Positions 9,404 to 18,331 of a DNA stretch of 64,000 bases are shown in pieces (position 1 is the first letter of the stretch; each line of letters opens with the position of its first letter). Origin of the DNA: Flavobacteriales bacterium (GTDB taxonomy: Bacteria; Bacteroidota; Bacteroidia; Flavobacteriales; Schleiferiaceae); contig CP051243.1 of the NCBI GenBank assembly GCA_017795025.1, forward strand, positions 868,001 to 932,000, written 5' to 3'. The translations under genes and the position numbers were made by a program. The notes under the pieces were generated by a model that saw only the letters and a list, made by a program, of their open reading frames with translations, was not told the origin of the DNA and did no database searches.

Positions 9404-10485
9404 ATTTTAACCAAAAGGCCTTTGATGATTTTTGCCTGGGCTTGCACTCGATATGAGTAGGTCCCCTTGGCGAGATCGGCAATATCGATAAGCACACCAC
9501 TGTTAAGCCATTCATCCCTTACTTTACGAGCGCGTGAGTCGTAAAGCTCGAAATGAATTGGTCCCGAAATACGCGTGGTGATGCGTAGTACACCAGTGGT
9601 AGGATTGGGGAAAATGGCAATCCCTACTGGATTGGGCTTCGGTTCTGGTTTGGGCGTTTTGTAGCGATCGGGAACTCCGGGCTTATAACTACCAAGGTCG
9701 CTATACATGTATTGACCTATTTTTTGCGGAATCACCTTTTCGAGATAGGAAGAATCATTTTTGAAGCTAAACACTAAAATTGAACTGGGATGCACATCCG
9801 CCGTGGGACCTAGTCCTAGGTATAAGGAATCATTGTAAAAAGTCATCCCATATAGGTTTAAAGAGCCCAAACTATCTTTTAATGGATAGGAAGCCACCAC
9901 GGCTCCACTGCTGTCAATAAAGGTGAAGGAATCTATCTTTTTATAGGGCTCTCCAGAAGGAAAACAAGCTCGGCCTAAACTGTCGACCGCTACATCGGCC
10001 CCCTGAAAGTTCGGGGATTCTAAGATTTTCTTAAGTCTAAATCCATCGTAATGATATACATGAACTAAGCCAATCGTTTTGGTCACATTTAAATAGATGT
10101 TTCGGCCATAACCGCCCATGCCAACAACCCTATATGGAATACTATCCATGGGGTATTCCTGCCAATTTTGACCATCCCAAAAATTATATTTCTGACTTTG
10201 GAAGTTTTGGACAATAAAGGTTTCTATATACCCATTGGGACCGTCGGCTATTTGAGCGATAGCTAAGCTTTGATAATTGGTGACTAAGCTTCCTTGAGGA
10301 TTAAAGACGGACTTCCCATCAGGTTGCCAATGGTAAAGGGAATCATCAGTGGCAATCCAGATGCAATCCTCACAATCCTTTATTTCTTGAACTACCTGTG
10401 CTTGCCCAAGATTTGGGAGCATATAAAAAGCGGAAAGCCAAAAGATAGTAATCAGCAGTTTCGGCATACCCACGAATTTAATCAT
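9400..10485 (-). CDS. T9SS type A sorting-domain protein
   Basis: The product is about 361 residues from ATG 10485. An upstream ATG at 10512 and a downstream one at 10467 are also possible; the latter directly precedes the signal peptide MPKLLITIFWLSAFYML. The N-terminal part has short beta-propeller-like repeats (IWIATDDSLYHWQPDG), as in two-component-regulator propellers. The C-terminal 75 residues are a T9SS type A sorting domain: IFPNPTTGVLRI, ELYDSRARKV, LAKGTYSYRV and a basic end LLVKI. It should be exported and attached to, or released from, the cell surface. It is coupled to the lipoprotein gene downstream. Confidence 0.85.
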   Translation of the reverse strand: MIKFVGMPKLLITIFWLSAFYMLPNLGQAQVVQEIKDCEDCIWIATDDSLYHWQPDGKSVFNPQGSLVTNYQSLAIAQIADGPNGYIETFIVQNFQSQKYNFWDGQNWQEYPMDSIPYRVVGMGGYGRNIYLNVTKTIGLVHVYHYDGFRLKKILESPNFQGADVAVDSLGRACFPSGEPYKKIDSFTFIDSSGAVVASYPLKDSLGSLNLYGMTFYNDSLYLGLGPTADVHPSSILVFSFKNDSSYLEKVIPQKIGQYMYSDLGSYKPGVPDRYKTPKPEPKPNPVGIAIFPNPTTGVLRITTRISGPIHFELYDSRARKVRDEWLNSGVLIDIADLAKGTYSYRVQAQAKIIKGLLVKI

Positions 10486-10584
10486 TTTACAAATTGATGA
10501 AAGGGCCCTCATTACCTATTAGAGCCCAAAATTTATAAAGGGTTGCATCGCTTTGAATGGAAACTGCTCGAGCAGGGGATAGCT

Positions 10585-11220
10585 CTAAATGGCTTCTTTA
10601 ACCCGTTTTAGGTTTTCCTCCAGCGCTTCTAAATTCTGATAGCCGCGTGCCAACAAATAGGCCTTATCCTTCTCCTGATAAACAAGGGTTGGAAAACCGC
10701 TGATGCCCCATTGTTTCACAACTTCAAACTCTTTGCGCACCAAATCCAAACGGTCCTTATCTACCATCAATTTCATAAAGTCCTTGGCATTCATCCCAAA
10801 GTCTTCGGCACAATGACCAAAGGTGGCCGCTTGAGCAGGAGCTAATCCTTCTTGATAAAAGGCTTCTTGCATACGCTTGGCAAAGGCCAGGGCATTGTCA
10901 GGTTGGTAGGTTCTAAAGGCCGCCATGGCTAAAGCTCCAGGCAATGAACTTAACTGAGCTTCCCCTTTATCCAAAAGCGCGTAAAACTCCTTACTAAAAG
11001 GACGTCCACTCATTTCCTCGATTCTTGGGAAGGCCTCGCGAATACCTTGGGAGAGGTCGCCAATAGGACCTTCTTTTTCGCCTAAAACCATACCCCCGCT
11101 CATTACACGAAAGTCGATATCTTCCTTATGCCTCTCGTAAAATTGATGCATGTTCGCACTAAAGCCATAACACCAAGAGCAGAGGACATCAAAAACATAA
11201 TAAATTACCGGTCTTTCCAT
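10585..11220 (-). CDS. DsbA-family thioredoxin-fold oxidoreductase
   Basis: This encodes 211 residues. The active site is CSWC (Cys14 and Cys17) after the first strand YYVFDVLCSWCYGF. The cis-proline region reads GISGFPTLVY, as in DsbA/FrnE-type thioredoxin-fold proteins. There is no signal peptide, so the protein is predicted to be cytoplasmic, like FrnE or 2-hydroxychromene-2-carboxylate isomerase relatives. The intact CxxC supports a thiol redox role; the substrate is unknown. It stands alone upstream of a T9SS gene and downstream of xseB. Confidence 0.85.
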   Translation of the reverse strand: MERPVIYYVFDVLCSWCYGFSANMHQFYERHKEDIDFRVMSGGMVLGEKEGPIGDLSQGIREAFPRIEEMSGRPFSKEFYALLDKGEAQLSSLPGALAMAAFRTYQPDNALAFAKRMQEAFYQEGLAPAQAATFGHCAEDFGMNAKDFMKLMVDKDRLDLVRKEFEVVKQWGISGFPTLVYQEKDKAYLLARGYQNLEALEENLKRVKEAI

Positions 11221-11286
11221 GTGTTTATTTTGGGCTGCAAAGGTAAATATTGCTTAGGCTTTGGCCAGATGGTTTGGCGCATTGAT

Positions 11287-11490
11287 TTACAGTCCTAAAT
11301 CTTTAATTACGGTTCCTACTTCTTTCTCGGTATCACGTAGTTTTTCATGGCAAAGCTTTAGGAGCTCCGAAGCACGTTTTACCTTTTCGCTAAGGCTATC
11401 TACCGATATTTCTTCGTTTTGTAGGGCCGCCATAATAGTTTGTAATTCTTCAAAAGCAGCTTCATAGCTTAATTTCTCTTGGTCGTTCAT
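11287..11490 (-). CDS. xseB: Exodeoxyribonuclease VII small subunit
   Basis: The product is 67 residues, normal for XseB. The family pattern is plain: LSYEAAFEELQTIMAALQNEEISVDSL, then KVKRASELLKLCHEKLRDTEKEV, two antiparallel helices. XseB subunits bind XseA to form exonuclease VII, which degrades single-stranded DNA from both ends. Its start overlaps the xseA stop in ATGA, so the two are translationally coupled and the subunits are made together. Confidence 0.95.
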   Translation of the reverse strand: MNDQEKLSYEAAFEELQTIMAALQNEEISVDSLSEKVKRASELLKLCHEKLRDTEKEVGTVIKDLGL

Positions 11491-12869
11491 TTCGTATCAA
11501 TTTTTAAAACCCTCGATCGTAATCGACCATCCTTTAATTGGGTTTCAATTTCTTGTTCGAGTTCAATTTCAGTTACGGAGCGAATACTTTTTCCATCCTT
11601 GCGGGTAATGGAATAGCCCCTTTCCAAAGTGCGCTCCGGTTTAAGCAAGTCGAGTCGATCTTGCAGGTGGATTAAATCTTTTTGGAGTCGTTCCATCTGG
11701 GCCTGACCATAACGGTTAAGATCCTGTTGAAGTCCTTCCAACTGTTCTTGCTTAGCTTTAATAAAGGTAAGTGGCTTCTCTTGAAATTGCAGGGCTAATC
11801 GCTCTAATAAACGTTCATTAGTCCTTAAGCCATCTGCCGAAAGGCGTACGAGCACACCGGCACTATTGTGCACTCTACCGCGATGTTCCCGAATTTGGGA
11901 TAGAGGGATTAAGCTCAGTTTTTCGCTAAAAGCTAAAATCATTTGCCGCTCCAGTTGAATAATATCTTTACTCTTATGTTGCAAGGATTCGGCTATTTGC
12001 TGCAAGGAAGCTTCAAAGGCCGCCATCTTATCCAATAAATGGTCGGCTAGGGCAGTGGGCGTTTTATGGGCTTTATAGGCTACAAAATCGAGAATACTCC
12101 AATCGCTTTCGTGCCCAATGCCCGTTTCGATGGGTAGGGGAAAATTGGCCGCTGCCCGACAAAGGGCCTCATCATTAAAAGCATCTAAATCGAGGCTCGA
12201 ACCACCACCGCGAATAATGGCAATTAAATCATAATTTTCGATTGGGATCTGCAGAAGCGTTTTCCGGATCAGGTCGGCCGCCGCTTGTCCTTGCACAGGA
12301 ACCGGAAATAAATCGGCCTGTAAGCGATAACCGAATTCATTTTCGCGGAGGTGCTGAATAAAGTCCTGGTAAGCGGCAGCGCCCTCAGAGCTGAGGATAG
12401 CAACCCTTTGGTAGACCATGGCACCGCTTAGTTTCTTTTGGGTTTGCAGTAAGCCCTCTTCGCGCAATCGCGCTAAAGTTTCGCGTTTACGTTTTTCTAA
12501 TTCTCCTAAAACGAAACTGAGGTCGAGGTCCTTAATAAGGAGTTTTAGTCCGTACAGCGGGTGGTAATCAATCATCACCCGCAGCACTAATTCCTGTCCG
12601 GCCGCTAATAAATCTTTTACCTCGGCACCATGACGATCTGAAATCTGTTCAAAGTCCAATTTCCAGATAACGGCTTGCATGGCGGCCAAGCGTGTACCGT
12701 CTTTCTCCTGAACCAATTCGAGGTACCAATGCCCGCTGCCGGCCATCTTAACCTGAGCTATTTCGGCTTTTAGCCAAAAGCTTTGCTGGCCAATTCGATC
12801 ATCGAGGAGGCGTTTTATGGACTGACTGAGGGCCAGGAGGCTATAAACCTTGGGACGGTTTTCGGACAT
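11487..12869 (-). CDS. xseA: Exodeoxyribonuclease VII large subunit
   Basis: The product is 460 residues, close to the usual length. The N-terminal OB-fold domain spans about 1-105 (KVYSLLALSQSIKRLL ... FWLKAEIAQVKMAGSGHWYLEL). The catalytic domain follows with AIIRGGGSSLDLDAFNDE and IETGIGHESDWSILDFVA, the conserved core of the family. A long coiled-coil stalk then runs to LERGYSITRKDGK near the C-terminus. It is the nuclease subunit of exonuclease VII, acting in mismatch and recombination repair. It is followed by xseB in a four-base overlap. Confidence 0.95.
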   Translation of the reverse strand: MSENRPKVYSLLALSQSIKRLLDDRIGQQSFWLKAEIAQVKMAGSGHWYLELVQEKDGTRLAAMQAVIWKLDFEQISDRHGAEVKDLLAAGQELVLRVMIDYHPLYGLKLLIKDLDLSFVLGELEKRKRETLARLREEGLLQTQKKLSGAMVYQRVAILSSEGAAAYQDFIQHLRENEFGYRLQADLFPVPVQGQAAADLIRKTLLQIPIENYDLIAIIRGGGSSLDLDAFNDEALCRAAANFPLPIETGIGHESDWSILDFVAYKAHKTPTALADHLLDKMAAFEASLQQIAESLQHKSKDIIQLERQMILAFSEKLSLIPLSQIREHRGRVHNSAGVLVRLSADGLRTNERLLERLALQFQEKPLTFIKAKQEQLEGLQQDLNRYGQAQMERLQKDLIHLQDRLDLLKPERTLERGYSITRKDGKSIRSVTEIELEQEIETQLKDGRLRSRVLKIDTK

Positions 12870-12948
12870 GACAAGCGAAGGTAGTTTTTGCTTCTCGAAA
12901 ATTAAAGGAAGATTAAAGTCTTTAAAGCTAGGAGTCTTTTATTACTTG

Positions 12949-12956
12949 TACTTTTG
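12949..12956 (+). promoter_or_regulatory. Predicted -7 promoter element for the SulP gene
   Basis: TACTTTTG matches the Bacteroidota -7 consensus TAnnTTTG exactly. It lies 23 bases before the ATG at 12980, which leaves a short leader. A TTG-type -33 element is not obvious. Confidence 0.45.
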
Positions 12957-12979
12957 CCGCCCTTTAAGCGAAATACTCT

Positions 12980-14572
12980 ATGCGGGAATTTATAGCCAAA
13001 CAAAAAGCCAATTTACAGAGCGATATTTTTAGTGGATTAACCGTGGCCTTGGCCTTGGTACCGGAGGCGGTGGCCTTTGCCTTTGTGGCTGGGGTGCCTC
13101 CCATGGTAGGATTGTATGCGGCTTTTATGATTGGCCTTATCACTTCCATTTTTGGTGGACGTCCTGGAATGATTTCGGGTGCTACCGGCGCTTTGGCGGT
13201 GGTAATGGTAGATTTAGTGGCCGAGGGCAATGCCATGGGGCCCGAAGGGACAAATGCCGGTCTGTATTATTTATTTGCCACGGTGATTCTAATGGGAATT
13301 ATCCAAATGCTGGTCGGGGCCTTAAAGCTGGGGAAATTTGTACGACTCATTCCCCATCCGGTAATGATGGGTTTTGTGAATGGACTGGCGATTGTCATTT
13401 TTATCAGTCAGCTAGGAATGTTTACCCAACGAATAGCCGGAGAAAAGGTCTGGTTAGAAGGCTATGCCCTTTACCTAATGGTCGGCTTAGTACTGCTCAC
13501 TATGGCCTTGATGCATTTTTTACCGCGATTAAATAAGAAGATCCCCGCCGGATTAATTGCCATCGTAGCGGTTTCCGCTTTGGTAATATTAACTGGATTT
13601 GATGTGGCTACGGTAGGGAGCTTTATCCGCGACAGCGGAGGAAATGGATTACAAGGCAGTTTACCCGATTTTCAAACTGAGATTTTTAATGTAGTGCCCC
13701 TAAATTGGGAAACCTTGCAGTTTATATTCCCTTATGCCTTGATTTTGGCGGCGATAGGACTCATTGAATCTTTAATGACCTTGAATTTAATAGATGAGCT
13801 TACCGAGACCCGAGGAAGCTCCAATAGAGAATGTTTGGCTCAAGGTGGCGCCAATATCGTTACTGGATTATTTGGTGGTATGGGGGGCTGTGCAATGATC
13901 GGACAATCTATTATCAACATTAAAGGCGGAGGAAGAACCCGCATCTCTGGTGTGGTGGCATCGGTAACCTTACTGATTTTTATTCTCTTCGCCGCACCGC
14001 TAATTGAGCAGGTTCCCATTGCCGCCTTGGTTGGGGTTATGTTTATGGTAGTGATTGGAACCTTTGCTTGGAGCAGCTTCCGCATCTTGCCAAAAATTCC
14101 TGTTAGTGATGCTATTGTGCTTATTGCGGTTTCGGTTTTAACGGTGCTTTTCGACTTAGCCGTAGCAGTATTAGTTGGAATCATTTTAAGTGCCTTGGTC
14201 TTCTCTTGGGAAAACGCCAAACGTATTCGCGCCCGCAAGCATATTGAAGATGACGGCACGAAAGTGTACGAAATTTGGGGACCGCTGTTTTTTGGCAGCA
14301 TTAGTGCCTTTAAATCAAAATTTGATCCTGCGGGAGATCCCGATAAGGTAGTTATTGATTTTATGGAGTCTCGGGTTTCGGATCACTCTGCCTTAGAGGC
14401 TTTATTTACCTTAGTAGAAAAGTATCAGGCCATAGGTAAAACGGTAACCATTCGCCATTTGAGTAAAGAATGTCAGCAGTTAATGATTAAAGCTTCCCCA
14501 AAACTGGCGGCAGTGATTGAGGAAAACATCGACGATCCGCGTTACCATGTTATGACCCAAGTAATGCAATAA
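12980..14572 (+). CDS. SulP-family inorganic anion transporter
   Basis: The product is 530 residues. It has the SulP layout: about 12-14 membrane segments (residues 20-410) starting with the signature region SGLTVALALVPEAVAFAFVAGVPPMVGLYAAF. A cytoplasmic STAS domain follows at about 430-525 (VVIDFMESRVSDHSALEALFTLVEKY). Family members move sulfate, bicarbonate, chloride or organic anions; the substrate cannot be told from sequence alone. It overlaps cvfB by one base (TAATG), indicating a shared transcript. Confidence 0.9.
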   Translation: MREFIAKQKANLQSDIFSGLTVALALVPEAVAFAFVAGVPPMVGLYAAFMIGLITSIFGGRPGMISGATGALAVVMVDLVAEGNAMGPEGTNAGLYYLFATVILMGIIQMLVGALKLGKFVRLIPHPVMMGFVNGLAIVIFISQLGMFTQRIAGEKVWLEGYALYLMVGLVLLTMALMHFLPRLNKKIPAGLIAIVAVSALVILTGFDVATVGSFIRDSGGNGLQGSLPDFQTEIFNVVPLNWETLQFIFPYALILAAIGLIESLMTLNLIDELTETRGSSNRECLAQGGANIVTGLFGGMGGCAMIGQSIINIKGGGRTRISGVVASVTLLIFILFAAPLIEQVPIAALVGVMFMVVIGTFAWSSFRILPKIPVSDAIVLIAVSVLTVLFDLAVAVLVGIILSALVFSWENAKRIRARKHIEDDGTKVYEIWGPLFFGSISAFKSKFDPAGDPDKVVIDFMESRVSDHSALEALFTLVEKYQAIGKTVTIRHLSKECQQLMIKASPKLAAVIEENIDDPRYHVMTQVMQ

Positions 14573-15411
14573 TGGAATTAGGAAAGATAAATAAGCTAAT
14601 TGCGCAACGGATGGCACCCCAGGGGATGTACCTCGCAGATGCCGATGGAAATGAAGTGTTGCTCCCCAATAGCAGGCTTCCTCAACAACCTAAAACAGGC
14701 GAAGAGTACGAAGCTTTCGTGTATCGTGATTCGGAAGAACGCCTTATTGCTACCTTGGAGAAACCCAAAGCGGAAGTAGGCGAAATCACCTGCTTGGAAG
14801 TGATGGACGAAGCGCCTTTTGGATACTTTTTGGATTTAGGCTTAGACAAGCAAATCCTCTTACCAAAGCGCGAAATGCGGGATGATCTTAAGGTAGGTGA
14901 CTATGTTGGAGTCCTTATTTATGTAGATAGCATAAGTGAACGGCTGGTTGCTTCCGCTCGATTAGACCGACATTTTAATCGTGAAATCGATGGCTTAAAT
15001 GAGGGGGATGGAGTAGAGGTGCTCATCCTAAAAAAGGACCGACTGGGTTTTGTGGTCACTTTTGGTGATAAGTTTCAAGGGATGCTGTATTTCAACGAGG
15101 TTTATCAAAACTTGAAACCGGGTCAACGCATTAAGGCTTATATCCGTAAGCTCCGCACTGATGGTAAGGTTGATTTAATCCTACAAGCGGAAGGAATGCA
15201 ACATGTGGAGCCTAGTGCCCAGGTTATTTTAGATAAGCTAAAAGCGTCTAATGGATTTTTAGCCCTGCATGATAAATCCGATCCAAACCTTATTCAGAAA
15301 GAGCTTCAAATGAGTAAGAAGACCTTCAAAAAGGCGATTGGTACCCTTTACAAGAAAAAGCTCATCAGCATTAGCGAAGAAGGAATTCGTTTAGAAGGCG
15401 AGCCTAATTAG
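14572..15411 (+). CDS. cvfB: CvfB-like S1 RNA-binding protein
   Basis: The product is 279 residues, the usual CvfB length. It holds three S1-type domains (about 1-65, 70-135, 145-205) followed by a winged-helix end (LALHDKSDPNLIQKELQMSKKTFKKAIGTLYKKKLISI). Characteristic pieces are GEYLDL-like FGYFLDLGLDKQILLP and LVASARLDRHF. CvfB-type proteins bind RNA and influence gene expression; the family was first named for a virulence role in staphylococci. It is translationally coupled to the SulP gene and is followed by a terminator. Confidence 0.88.
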   Translation: MELGKINKLIAQRMAPQGMYLADADGNEVLLPNSRLPQQPKTGEEYEAFVYRDSEERLIATLEKPKAEVGEITCLEVMDEAPFGYFLDLGLDKQILLPKREMRDDLKVGDYVGVLIYVDSISERLVASARLDRHFNREIDGLNEGDGVEVLILKKDRLGFVVTFGDKFQGMLYFNEVYQNLKPGQRIKAYIRKLRTDGKVDLILQAEGMQHVEPSAQVILDKLKASNGFLALHDKSDPNLIQKELQMSKKTFKKAIGTLYKKKLISISEEGIRLEGEPN

Positions 15412-15450
15412 GACTGCCCGATTTTAGGTAAATCCGTAGTAAAACAGCAT

Positions 15451-15486
15451 AAAAAAACCGGCCTCCTAGGGGGACCGGTTTTTTAG
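15451..15486. terminator. Bidirectional rho-independent terminator
   Basis: An inverted repeat pairs AAAAAACCGG with CCGGTTTTTT around a G/C-rich loop. The A tract on one side and T tract on the other allow it to stop both cvfB and the convergent clpC. Confidence 0.85.
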
Positions 15487-15504
15487 TTCTATTAAGGCTT
15501 TGAA

Positions 15505-18102
15505 TTACTTCTCCGCTTCTTGTTGGGTCTCGGTATCGCTATCGTCGGCTGACTGCTCAGCTTTCTGAACCGCAACGGAAATTTCCGCTTTTTCATCCTT
15601 ACCCTTAAGGCTAATTTTTATCGTATCGCCTTCTTCAATTTCAGAATTGATGATTTGCTCTGCCAATGGATCTTCTACGTATTTCTGAATGGCTCGCGCT
15701 AAGGGGCGTGCACCATACTTTTCGTCAAAGCCTTTATCGGCAATATAGAGCTTGGCATCCTTGGTCATTTCAACCTCATAGCCCAGTTCATTAATTCGGC
15801 CGTAAAGCTTGCGGAGCTCTATGTCGATGATTTTCACAATGTTCTCTTTACTTAGGGTATTAAAGAGAATCACATCATCAATACGGTTTAAGAACTCGGG
15901 CGCAAAGGCTCTTTTAAGGGCGGTTTCAATCACACTCTTTTCCAGATCACTTTTCCCTTGTTCACGTGCCGAGGTTCCAAATCCAACTCCCGTTCCAAAG
16001 TCTTTCAACTTACTGGTACCAATATTGGAAGTCATGATGATAATGGTATTCTTAAAGTCCACTTTTCGACCTAAACTATCGGTCATATGACCATCATCTA
16101 AGGCTTGTAAAAGCAGGTTGAATACATCGGGGTGCGCTTTTTCGATTTCATCTAAAAGCACTACTGAATAAGGCTTGCGGCGTACTTTTTCGGTAAGCTG
16201 ACCGCCTTCTTCATAACCCACATATCCGGGAGGGGCCCCTACCAGTCGAGATACAGCGAATTTCTCCATATACTCGCTCATATCTACCCGCACTAGGTTA
16301 TCCTCGCTATCAAAGAGCGAACGGGCAAGCTCCTTAGCCAATTGGGTTTTACCCACACCCGTAGGTCCAAGGAAAATAAAGGAACCAATGGGTTTTTTGG
16401 GATCTTTTAATCCGGCCCGGTTCCGTTGAATAGCCTTTACAATTTTATCAACCGCTTCATCCTGACCAATGATTTGGGATTTCATATCCTTGCCCATGCC
16501 AGATAAGCGCTTGCTTTCTTGTTGTGCTACTCTTTGCACCGGAATTCCGGTCATCATAGCCACTACTTCCGCTACATTCTCTTCCGAAACTGTTTCCCGG
16601 TTTTGCTTCACTTCTTCTTCCCAGCGAGCTTGCGCTTCTTGAAGTTGATTCTCGATGTTTTTCTCATCATCGCGTAAGCGGGCAGCTTCTTCGTATTTCT
16701 GTTTTTTAACGACTTGGATTTTTTGCTGACGAATGTCTTCCAAGCGTTTTTCGAGGTCCATCACATCCTGAGGAACGTGAATCGAAGTAATATGCACTCG
16801 GGATCCTGCTTCATCGAGGGCATCAATCGCTTTATCGGGCAAATGACGATCGGTAACATAACGGGCGGTAAGACTCACACAAGCTTTTAAAGCTTCTTCG
16901 GTGTAGTTTACATTGTGGTGATCTTCATAGCGATCCTTAATGTTGTGAAGAATTTGCAAGGTTTCTTCAGGATTGGTAGGGTCTACCATCACCTTTTGGA
17001 AACGACGCTCAAGGGCACCATCCTTTTCAATATGCTGACGATATTCATCGAGCGTGGTGGCACCAACACATTGGATTTCACCTCTCGCCAAGGCAGGTTT
17101 AAACATATTGCTCGCATCAAGCGAACCAGTTGCTCCACCCGCACCAACAATGGTGTGAAGCTCGTCGATAAAGAGGATAATATCATCGTTCTTTTCCAAC
17201 TCGTTCATGAGGGCTTTCATACGCTCTTCGAACTGACCGCGATATTTTGTTCCGGCTACTAGGGAGGCGAGGTCTAAGGATACCACCCGCTTATCAAATA
17301 AAACACGTGATACTTTACGCTTAATAATGCGTAAGGCCAAACCTTCGGCTATTGCCGATTTACCCACACCGGGATCACCTATTAAAAGCGGATTGTTCTT
17401 TTTACGACGGGATAGAATCTGCGATACGCGTTCAATCTCTTTTTCACGCCCTACCACGGGGTCTAGCTTTCCTTCTTCGGCCATCTTGGTGAGGTCGCGA
17501 CCAAAATTGTCGAGCACCGGAGTTTTGGTTTTACCTTCACTCTTGGCCTTGCCAGCATTACCACTGCCAAAACGTCCTCCTTCATTACCACCTCCCGCAA
17601 ATTCGTCATCATCGTCGCGGTATGGACTTTCACTACGAGGGCTTTTGGTTTGATCCCATTCACCATCAAACATCGATTGGTATTCGACCTTCACGCTATC
17701 GTAATCAATATCATACTTGCGTAAGATGCGCGCTACCGGATCATCATCATTGCGTAAGATGCACAATAATAAGTGGCTAGTGCGTATGGTGCTAGAACCA
17801 AAAAGCTTGGCTTCTAAGAAAGTGGTTTTTAAGGCTTTTTCTGCCTGTCGGGTAAGAGGAAGATGCTTTTTGGTGCTTACCTGGCCTGAAACATTTGGCG
17901 CACTAATCGCTTCAATTTGTCGGCGAAAGGCGGCTACATCAACACCCAAGTCTTCTAATATTTTAATTGCAGAGCCTTCACCTTCGCGGATTAAGCCTAA
18001 CATTAGATGCTCAGTGCCAATATAATCATGACCCAAACGGATCGCCTCTTCCTTACTGTAACTAATCACGTCCTTTACACGTGGGGAAAAATTCTCATCC
18101 AT
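15505..18102 (-). CDS. clpC: ATP-dependent Clp protease ATPase subunit ClpC
   Basis: The product is 865 residues. Two Clp N-terminal repeats lie at about 1-150, starting [21 protein letters not shown]. The first AAA domain has Walker [14 protein letters not shown] and FIDELH. A UVR-like coiled segment follows ([22 protein letters not shown]), which marks ClpC rather than ClpA or ClpB. The second AAA domain has [15 protein letters not shown] and [13 protein letters not shown]. ClpC unfolds proteins for ClpP. A low-complexity D/S/G-rich linker near residues 155-190 and an acidic C-terminal tail are lineage additions. A Bacteroidota-type promoter lies upstream at 18170-18177. Confidence 0.97.
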   Translation of the reverse strand: MDENFSPRVKDVISYSKEEAIRLGHDYIGTEHLMLGLIREGEGSAIKILEDLGVDVAAFRRQIEAISAPNVSGQVSTKKHLPLTRQAEKALKTTFLEAKLFGSSTIRTSHLLLCILRNDDDPVARILRKYDIDYDSVKVEYQSMFDGEWDQTKSPRSESPYRDDDDEFAGGGNEGGRFGSGNAGKAKSEGKTKTPVLDNFGRDLTKMAEEGKLDPVVGREKEIERVSQILSRRKKNNPLLIGDPGVGKSAIAEGLALRIIKRKVSRVLFDKRVVSLDLASLVAGTKYRGQFEERMKALMNELEKNDDIILFIDELHTIVGAGGATGSLDASNMFKPALARGEIQCVGATTLDEYRQHIEKDGALERRFQKVMVDPTNPEETLQILHNIKDRYEDHHNVNYTEEALKACVSLTARYVTDRHLPDKAIDALDEAGSRVHITSIHVPQDVMDLEKRLEDIRQQKIQVVKKQKYEEAARLRDDEKNIENQLQEAQARWEEEVKQNRETVSEENVAEVVAMMTGIPVQRVAQQESKRLSGMGKDMKSQIIGQDEAVDKIVKAIQRNRAGLKDPKKPIGSFIFLGPTGVGKTQLAKELARSLFDSEDNLVRVDMSEYMEKFAVSRLVGAPPGYVGYEEGGQLTEKVRRKPYSVVLLDEIEKAHPDVFNLLLQALDDGHMTDSLGRKVDFKNTIIIMTSNIGTSKLKDFGTGVGFGTSAREQGKSDLEKSVIETALKRAFAPEFLNRIDDVILFNTLSKENIVKIIDIELRKLYGRINELGYEVEMTKDAKLYIADKGFDEKYGARPLARAIQKYVEDPLAEQIINSEIEEGDTIKISLKGKDEKAEISVAVQKAEQSADDSDTETQQEAEK

Positions 18103-18169
18103 AATTTTTACTCAGGGAAATTCTGAAGAGGGAAGGTACTAAGATTATGCCACAGCACGACCCTCATAT

Positions 18170-18177
18170 CAAAAGTA
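18170..18177 (-). promoter_or_regulatory. Predicted -7 element of the clpC promoter
   Basis: On the minus strand this reads TACTTTTG, an exact TAnnTTTG match. A TTG lies 22 bases upstream on the same strand, compatible with a -33 element. It is about 70 bases before the clpC start. Confidence 0.45.
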
Positions 18178-18288
18178 CTTTTTACTTGATAGGAGACTTC
18201 AATCAATTTGGTGTTTTATCAACATTAAAGCTTCGAAATTGTGAGTAAAATTAGGTGATACAGGCACGGAAGCCCCTTGGCAGAAGGT

Positions 18289-18296
18289 TATATTTG
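18289..18296 (+). promoter_or_regulatory. Predicted -7 element of the gyrA promoter
   Basis: TATATTTG matches TAnnTTTG and lies 36 bases before the gyrA ATG. No well-spaced -33 TTG is visible, so this rests on the -7 box and its position. Confidence 0.4.
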
Positions 18297-18331
18297 ACTT
18301 TTGCATAATCTACAAATAAAGTACTGACAGT

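Noticed and set aside
13840-14301. 153-codon minus-strand frame inside the SulP gene
   Set aside because: It is antisense to a clear transporter and has no family features; length arises from codon bias of the real gene.
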